Shown here piece by piece: positions 4,881 through 9,676 of a stretch of 9,676 nt of DNA. The position numbers were made by a program, and so were the translations under genes. The DNA lies in NCBI GenBank assembly GCA_003246035.1, contig QKBP01000061.1, positions 1 to 9,676 of the forward strand, given 5' to 3'. The notes under the pieces were generated by a model. That model made no database searches. It was not told the DNA's origin and saw only the letters and a program-made list of their open reading frames with translations. This DNA comes from Desulfuromonadaceae bacterium (lineage in GTDB: Bacteria; Desulfobacterota; Desulfuromonadia; Desulfuromonadales; SZUA-401). The stretch's first letter is position 1. Each line of letters opens with the position of its first letter.

Positions 4881-6650
4881 ATGCTGATCTGCCGGCATTC
4901 CATAGACCGTCACCTCAGGCTCCTTGTCCTGACCCTGCAGTTCGTCGTCGCGGCCTGTTCGGCGCCGCTCCCCGGCCCCCTCTCACCTGATTCCCCGGTC
5001 GAGATCCACGGTCTCGATGCGGCTCCCCGCGACAACGTCCTGGCCCTCGTCACCTCGACGCTGACCTCTCCCGGTCCGGAGACGCCCGCCCCGTTCCGGC
5101 TGCGCCAGGCCGCCCGCCAGGCCCCCCGACTGGTCGCCGAAGCCCTCGCCCCGTACGGCTACTACGCCCCGGCTACGACAGCCCGGATCGACGGCGAAAA
5201 ACTGATCCTCGAGATCGATCCGGGCGAGCCCGTCCGCATCGCCCTGGTCGAAACCGCCCTGGACGGGGAAGATTCACCTCCACTGCGCAGGTCGCTGTCG
5301 CGCTTCCCGCTCGCCGCCGGCGACACCCTCCTGCACGAAAGCTACGAGAAGGGGAAAGAGGATATCCTCGCGGCAGCGCGTGACCTGGGCTTCCTCGACG
5401 CCCATTTTTCACGCCACGAGGTCCGCGTCGACCCACCGGCCCAGCGCGCCGAGATCTTCCTCACGCTCGCCAGCGGTCCACTCTACCGGGTGGGGGAGAT
5501 CCGGTTCGAACCCAGCGGCCTCTACCCCGAGGCGTTCCTGCGCCGCCACCTGACCCTGAAACCGGGCGAACCGCTGACCCGCGCCGACCTGAACACCACC
5601 CGTCAGCAGCTGCGTGACAGCGGGCGCTTCGCCAGCGTGGCCTTGATCCCGCTCCTCGACCAGGCCGCTGACGACGGCCTCACGCCGATCGCCGTCCGGC
5701 TCGAGGCGGAACCGCGTCGCCAACTGCGACCGGGGATCGGCTACGGCACCGACACCGGGGCGCGCGCCAGCCTGCGCTACCAGGACCTGAGCACCTTCGG
5801 CATGGCGCACCGCTTCAATCTCGACGGCCTGCTGGCCGAATTCAAACGCGGCATCAACGCGGAGTACACGATCCCCGGACGGCACATCGACACCCAGTCC
5901 GTGTTGCGGGGAGGCTTTGAGGGCGAATACCTCGACAGCTACGTGACCCGCTACGCGTTCACCGAGTTCGAGCAGTTCTGGGGGCTGGGGAAGCGGCGCA
6001 TCGTTTCCGGTTTCGGGCGCTTCCAGCGTGAGGATTCCGAGATCGGCGACCAGAATATCGATACGAGCTTCCTGCTCGGTGGGGTGCGCTACCGACAGGG
6101 GAAAATCGACAATCCGATCCGGCCCTACCGCGGCTACGTGGTCTCGCTCGAATGGCGCGGGACGAACGAAAACCTTCTCTCCGAGGTCACCCTGGGACAG
6201 GTTATGGCGGGATGCCGACTGCTCTTGCCGCTGGCCAGACCGGTGCTGTTGCACCTCCGCGCCAACAGCGCGACCACGATCCAGGAGAAGAAATTCCAAG
6301 GCGTCCCGGCCTCGCTCCGCTTCTTCGCCGGCGGCGACCGCTCGGTCAGGGGATATGCCTACCAGGCCCTGGGGCCCAAGGATGCAAACGGGGATGTGAC
6401 GGGGGGGAAGAACCTTCTCGCCGGGAGCGCCGAAGTGGAGTGGCGCCCCTTCGACAACTGGGGGATGGCCGGATTCTACGACATCGGCAACGCCTTCAAC
6501 AGCTACAACGAGATGGAACTGGCCGAAGCGGTCGGGGCCGGAGTGCGTTATTATAGTGTAGTCGGGCCGATCTGGCTTGACGTCGCGCGAACCGTGGCGA
6601 CGCCCAACCCCGACTACCGTCTGCACTTCGGACTCGGACTTACATGGTAA
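4881..6650 (+). CDS. tamA: TamA, Omp85-family outer-membrane assembly protein with a lipobox-like leader
   Basis: TamA is the outer-membrane half of the translocation and assembly module, aiding insertion of outer-membrane proteins and lipid transport with TamB. At 589 residues it is close to E. coli TamA (577). It has an export leader (1-26), three POTRA-like domains at roughly 38-113, 115-198 and 200-275 (the third opening with LASGPLYRVGEIRF), and a C-terminal 16-strand-type barrel (about 280-589). The Omp85 loop-6 signature is present as Val489-Arg490-Gly491-Tyr492, and the last residue is aromatic (LHFGLGLTW), as expected for barrel proteins. The leader ends Val-Ala-Ala-Cys26-Ser, a good lipobox, so the mature protein could be lipidated. 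A GAGG four bases before the ATG supports the start. No terminator separates it from pcnB, and its 3' end overlaps tamB by seven bases. Confidence 0.88.
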   Translation: MLICRHSIDRHLRLLVLTLQFVVAACSAPLPGPLSPDSPVEIHGLDAAPRDNVLALVTSTLTSPGPETPAPFRLRQAARQAPRLVAEALAPYGYYAPATTARIDGEKLILEIDPGEPVRIALVETALDGEDSPPLRRSLSRFPLAAGDTLLHESYEKGKEDILAAARDLGFLDAHFSRHEVRVDPPAQRAEIFLTLASGPLYRVGEIRFEPSGLYPEAFLRRHLTLKPGEPLTRADLNTTRQQLRDSGRFASVALIPLLDQAADDGLTPIAVRLEAEPRRQLRPGIGYGTDTGARASLRYQDLSTFGMAHRFNLDGLLAEFKRGINAEYTIPGRHIDTQSVLRGGFEGEYLDSYVTRYAFTEFEQFWGLGKRRIVSGFGRFQREDSEIGDQNIDTSFLLGGVRYRQGKIDNPIRPYRGYVVSLEWRGTNENLLSEVTLGQVMAGCRLLLPLARPVLLHLRANSATTIQEKKFQGVPASLRFFAGGDRSVRGYAYQALGPKDANGDVTGGKNLLAGSAEVEWRPFDNWGMAGFYDIGNAFNSYNEMELAEAVGAGVRYYSVVGPIWLDVARTVATPNPDYRLHFGLGLTW

Positions 6651-9600
6651 AACGCCTGCTTGCCCGGACATCCGTCGCCGTCGCCGGTCTCGCCCTCGCC
6701 CTGCTGGTCGCTGGAGGATGGCTCCTGGACAGCCGCAGCGGAAACCTCTGGCTGCTGGAGAGAGTGGCGACGGCGACCGGCATCGAGCTCGAACTCACCC
6801 TCGACAGGCCGCTGTGGTCCGGCCTGCGGGCAAGCAGCCTGAGGGCGGCCTGGCCCGGGGGGGTACTCCGCGCCGACGCGCTCGAGCTTGACTGGCGCCC
6901 CTGGCAGCTCTTCCTGGGGACCCTCGACATCCGCTCCCTGCGCCTCTCCGCCCCCCGGGTCTCCTGGCAGGACGTCTCGGATCAGACGGCGGGCAGCGCG
7001 GCTGCGCGCTCCTCCCCCGCCCACGTTCCGGCATGGCTCGACCTCCTCGACGTTCGCCTGGACAATCTTCAGGTCGACAACCTCGAGCTCGCGCTTCCGC
7101 AGCGCGAGCCCATTGCGATCCGCACACTGCACAGCGTTCTCGCCTGGCACGATGGCAGGCTGCATCTCACCCACCGACTGATCGACGCCCGCGGCCGCAC
7201 GCTGCAGGGGCTCTGGCAGGCCGGCTCCCACCCCCCGACGCTCGCCGCCGACGTGACCTTTCAAGACGGAGACCGATCACTGCAGGCCGATCTGCAGCTG
7301 CAACCGAAGGAGGGAGGGGTCGCCGGCCGCCTCGGGGCGCGCCTCCGGGAGAGCGGCGATTACGGCGCCAGGGTCGCGGCCGAACTCGTCGTGAAGGGGA
7401 GCCGCCTCGATTTTTCCCACCTCCTGGTGACACGGCTAACGGGCGAGGACCGGCTCGAGGGGACAGGATTTCTCGCCTGGAGCGGGGGCGAACTGCGCGG
7501 CGCGGCGAATCTGCGCCTCACGTCCGTCGACCTTGTCCGGGAGACCGGCTGGCAAACGAATCTTGAAGGGGACCTCACCGCCGATCTGGAGGGCGAATCC
7601 TTTCGCGCCGATATCGCGATTCTCAACCGGGATGCGGGCTGGAAAGCTCTCAGCGCCACGGCCCACCTCGAGGGCGACCGCCACGGCCTGCGCCTTGACG
7701 CCCTCGATGCCGCCTGGCTGCGCGGCACCCTGAGCGGCGAGCTCGCCCTCGACGGCTACGCCAGGGGGACGCTGCGCGGCCATCTTACGGGACGTCACCT
7801 TGACCCGGCCGGTTTCGACCCGCGGCTGGCGGGCGACCTCTCGTTCGTCCTCGACGGGGAGCTGGCGGGCACCTCGGGAGAAGATCTAAAGGCAGGCTGG
7901 GATCTCCGCTTCTCCGACAGCCGTCTGCGCGCCATTCCGTTCACCGGCGACTGCCGCGGCCGCTGGCAGTCCGGGGACCTCACATTCGAGTCGTGCCGCC
8001 TCGTCAACGGCGACAGCCATCTGCGCGCCACCGGCCACCTGAGCCGGCGCCTCGAGATCGACGTCGCCGCCGACGACCTGGCCCGCTTCCTCCCCGACAC
8101 GGGCGGCTCCCTGGCCGCCAAAGGATGGCTCCGCCGCGCCGGAGGCGTTTGGGCAGGGGATTTCTCAGGGCACGGCAGCGCCCTCGTCTTCCGCACCACC
8201 CGCCTCGCGTCGCTGAACGTTACGGGTCGCGGCGACGCCATCCCGGACCGTTTCGAACTCCGGCTCCAGGGGAGCGAACTGGAGGTGGCCGACACCGTCA
8301 TCACGCGGCTCGAGCTGGCGCTCGCCGGAGGACTTTCCGCGCCGCGACTCGACCTCGAGGCGACGTGGCGAGACGGAGACCTTGCGGCCACGCTCGCCGG
8401 AGAGAGGACGGCTTCAGGCTGGTCGGGCCAGATCGAGCGGCTGCACGGCAGCGCCACAGACCTCGGCAGCTGGTCTCTGCAGTTCCCCGCCGACCTGGAT
8501 CTGGCGCGTGATCGCGTCGTCCTCGGCCCGCTGGAGCTGCGCGGGACCCGTGGCGAATCCCTGACCCTCGAGTTGGCACGTGCACACGACGAATCCCTGT
8601 CCGTCGCGGCATCCTGGCAGGAGCTACAGCTTTCGCACGCCAACCCCTGGCTGAAAGGACCCGAGCTCGACGGCACCGCCACCGGGAGGCTACGGCTCGA
8701 CCTCGCCGCCGGCAAAACCTTGAGCCTCGATGTTCAGCTCGCCGCCGAACCGGTCGTTCGCTGGCGAGGGGCCGCTGTCGACATCCGCAGCCTCGACCTC
8801 GACGTCCGCTGGCAGGAAGCGGGGCTCGACGCCCGGGGCGAACTCCTGCTCGCCCGGGGAGGACGCATCGACCTGGAGGCAACCTCCCCGGCCCCGGGAC
8901 GCCTTGCCGTCCCCGAACTGGGGGCGCTGACGCTCCGCTGGCGGGAGCTCCCCCTCGCCCTTCTCAAGCCCGACCTGCTGCCAGGACTGCAGCTCGAAGG
9001 CGTCTCCGCCGGAGAGGCCGCCGCCGCCCTGCACCCCGGGAAGCGCTTCAGCCTCTCGGCACAGACCGACATGCGCGACGCCCGCATGCTCTGGCAGGAG
9101 AACGGTCATCAGCTGACCGTCCCGGTCGAACGCTGTTCCGTGCAGGCCGACTGGCACGACAGACAGCTCGAGGCCCGGTTCCAGCTCGCACTCCCCGGCT
9201 TCGGCACGGCGCAGGCCACGGCGAAACTCCCGGCCGCGGCCACCGTCCCCCCGGCCTGGCTGGCGAACCTCCCCTGGGAAGGTGAGCTCTCCCTCGACAT
9301 CCAGAAGCTCGACCCCCTCGCCGCGTTCTGGCCCGAGCTGATCCGTCGTCCCCGGGGGGTGCTGAAGGTCGATGCCCTCCTGGGCGGCACCCCCGCTCAA
9401 CCCGAGTTCAGCGGCACGGCCGCGCTCTCCGATGCCGCCGTCGAACTCCCCCTCGCCGGCATTGCGCTCACGGCGGTCAGCGCCCGGGCCGCACTCGACC
9501 ACGAGACCCTCGAACTGACGCAGGCGGCGGCGACCTCGGGAGACGGGACGCTGCGCGCCTACGGGACGGTCTCGTTCGCTGACGCCGCGGCCCCCGCGCT

Positions 9601-9676
9601 CACCGCCTCCCTCAAGGGGGAGCGCTTCACACTGCTCGGCCGCCCCAAACTGCAGCTGGAGATCAGTCCCGAAGTC
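6644..9676 (+). CDS. tamB: TamB (AsmA-like, translocation and assembly module), 3' end beyond window
   Basis: An ATG inside the tamA stop region opens a frame with no stop through the right edge, giving 1011 residues so far. TamB proteins are inner-membrane anchored and span the periplasm as a long beta-rich groove that contacts TamA and is linked to phospholipid transport. Residues 5-28 form one signal anchor after a short basic MVKR start. The following RPLWSGLRASSLRAAW and LDIRSLRLSAPRVSWQ match the usual N-terminal AsmA/TamB pattern. The middle is a long series of amphipathic beta repeats rich in Leu, Asp, Gly and Arg with few lysines. Near residue 905-960, VLKVDALLGGTPAQPEFSG and the later SPEV block are typical of the stretch entering the TamB C-terminal domain. 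E. coli TamB is 1259 residues, so a few hundred residues remain outside. The seven-base overlap with tamA and weak ribosome site suggest translational coupling. Confidence 0.87.
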   Translation, partial: MVKRLLARTSVAVAGLALALLVAGGWLLDSRSGNLWLLERVATATGIELELTLDRPLWSGLRASSLRAAWPGGVLRADALELDWRPWQLFLGTLDIRSLRLSAPRVSWQDVSDQTAGSAAARSSPAHVPAWLDLLDVRLDNLQVDNLELALPQREPIAIRTLHSVLAWHDGRLHLTHRLIDARGRTLQGLWQAGSHPPTLAADVTFQDGDRSLQADLQLQPKEGGVAGRLGARLRESGDYGARVAAELVVKGSRLDFSHLLVTRLTGEDRLEGTGFLAWSGGELRGAANLRLTSVDLVRETGWQTNLEGDLTADLEGESFRADIAILNRDAGWKALSATAHLEGDRHGLRLDALDAAWLRGTLSGELALDGYARGTLRGHLTGRHLDPAGFDPRLAGDLSFVLDGELAGTSGEDLKAGWDLRFSDSRLRAIPFTGDCRGRWQSGDLTFESCRLVNGDSHLRATGHLSRRLEIDVAADDLARFLPDTGGSLAAKGWLRRAGGVWAGDFSGHGSALVFRTTRLASLNVTGRGDAIPDRFELRLQGSELEVADTVITRLELALAGGLSAPRLDLEATWRDGDLAATLAGERTASGWSGQIERLHGSATDLGSWSLQFPADLDLARDRVVLGPLELRGTRGESLTLELARAHDESLSVAASWQELQLSHANPWLKGPELDGTATGRLRLDLAAGKTLSLDVQLAAEPVVRWRGAAVDIRSLDLDVRWQEAGLDARGELLLARGGRIDLEATSPAPGRLAVPELGALTLRWRELPLALLKPDLLPGLQLEGVSAGEAAAALHPGKRFSLSAQTDMRDARMLWQENGHQLTVPVERCSVQADWHDRQLEARFQLALPGFGTAQATAKLPAAATVPPAWLANLPWEGELSLDIQKLDPLAAFWPELIRRPRGVLKVDALLGGTPAQPEFSGTAALSDAAVELPLAGIALTAVSARAALDHETLELTQAAATSGDGTLRAYGTVSFADAAAPALTASLKGERFTLLGRPKLQLEISPEV

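Noticed and set aside
3539..4903. 454-codon minus-strand open frame opposite pcnB
   Set aside because: High-GC shadow of pcnB; composition (Val/Glu/Gln/Gly rich, no motif) is that of an antisense frame.
5409..6671. 420-codon minus-strand open frame opposite tamA
   Set aside because: Antisense to conserved barrel strands and the VRGY motif of TamA; no recognisable domain.
8690..9502. Minus-strand open frame opposite tamB (and a similar one at 7795-8715)
   Set aside because: Low-complexity Gly/Glu/Arg or Ser/Arg/Pro composition and antisense to the uninterrupted tamB frame.
1..9676. CRISPR array, tRNA/rRNA genes, insertion sequence or prophage
   Set aside because: No regularly spaced repeats, cloverleaf, transposase or integrase motif, or terminal inverted repeats were seen.

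Overview
The window is GC-rich, densely coding bacterial chromosome from a Gram-negative (diderm) organism. The outer-membrane TamA/TamB pair, the E. coli-like PcnB, the stand-alone glutamate-synthase-type amidotransferase and a sigma-54 promoter together suggest a deltaproteobacterial lineage such as Desulfuromonadia (Geobacter/Desulfuromonas-like). That placement is an inference from protein style, not a database match.

Layout. The left third to 3439 is transcribed leftward (minus strand). In transcription order it holds a MiaA-type tRNA dimethylallyltransferase (2504-3439), a soluble GT-A glycosyltransferase overlapping it by ATGA (1230-2507), a single-domain PilZ protein (807-1181) ending in a strong palindromic terminator, a 31-residue single-span membrane microprotein (413-508) with its own Shine-Dalgarno and terminator, and the first 34 codons of a class II glutamine amidotransferase of the glutamate synthase type (1-102). 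The last gene is preceded by a near-perfect sigma-54 promoter (154-170). The two gaps between these small genes (103-412 and 509-806) carry terminators, promoters and several inverted repeats.

The right two thirds is transcribed rightward from a divergent gap at 3440-3574. It reads pcnB (poly(A) polymerase, 3575-4858), tamA (Omp85-family outer-membrane assembly protein, 4881-6650) and tamB (AsmA/TamB-type periplasm-spanning protein, 6644 to the right edge and beyond). Spacing is 22 bases and then a 7-base overlap, so this looks like one operon.

How they work together. TamA and TamB form the translocation and assembly module linking inner and outer membranes. PcnB tails RNAs for decay or quality control. 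On the other strand, MiaA modifies tRNA A37, PilZ is a likely cyclic-di-GMP effector, and the amidotransferase feeds glutamine-derived nitrogen into glutamate, consistent with sigma-54 control. The least ordinary items are the microprotein with its structured leader, a lipobox at the TamA N-terminus (recalling the lipidated TamL variant of Bacteroidetes), and the sigma-54 promoter. I found no mobile element, CRISPR array, tRNA or rRNA, and no clearly new multi-gene system.
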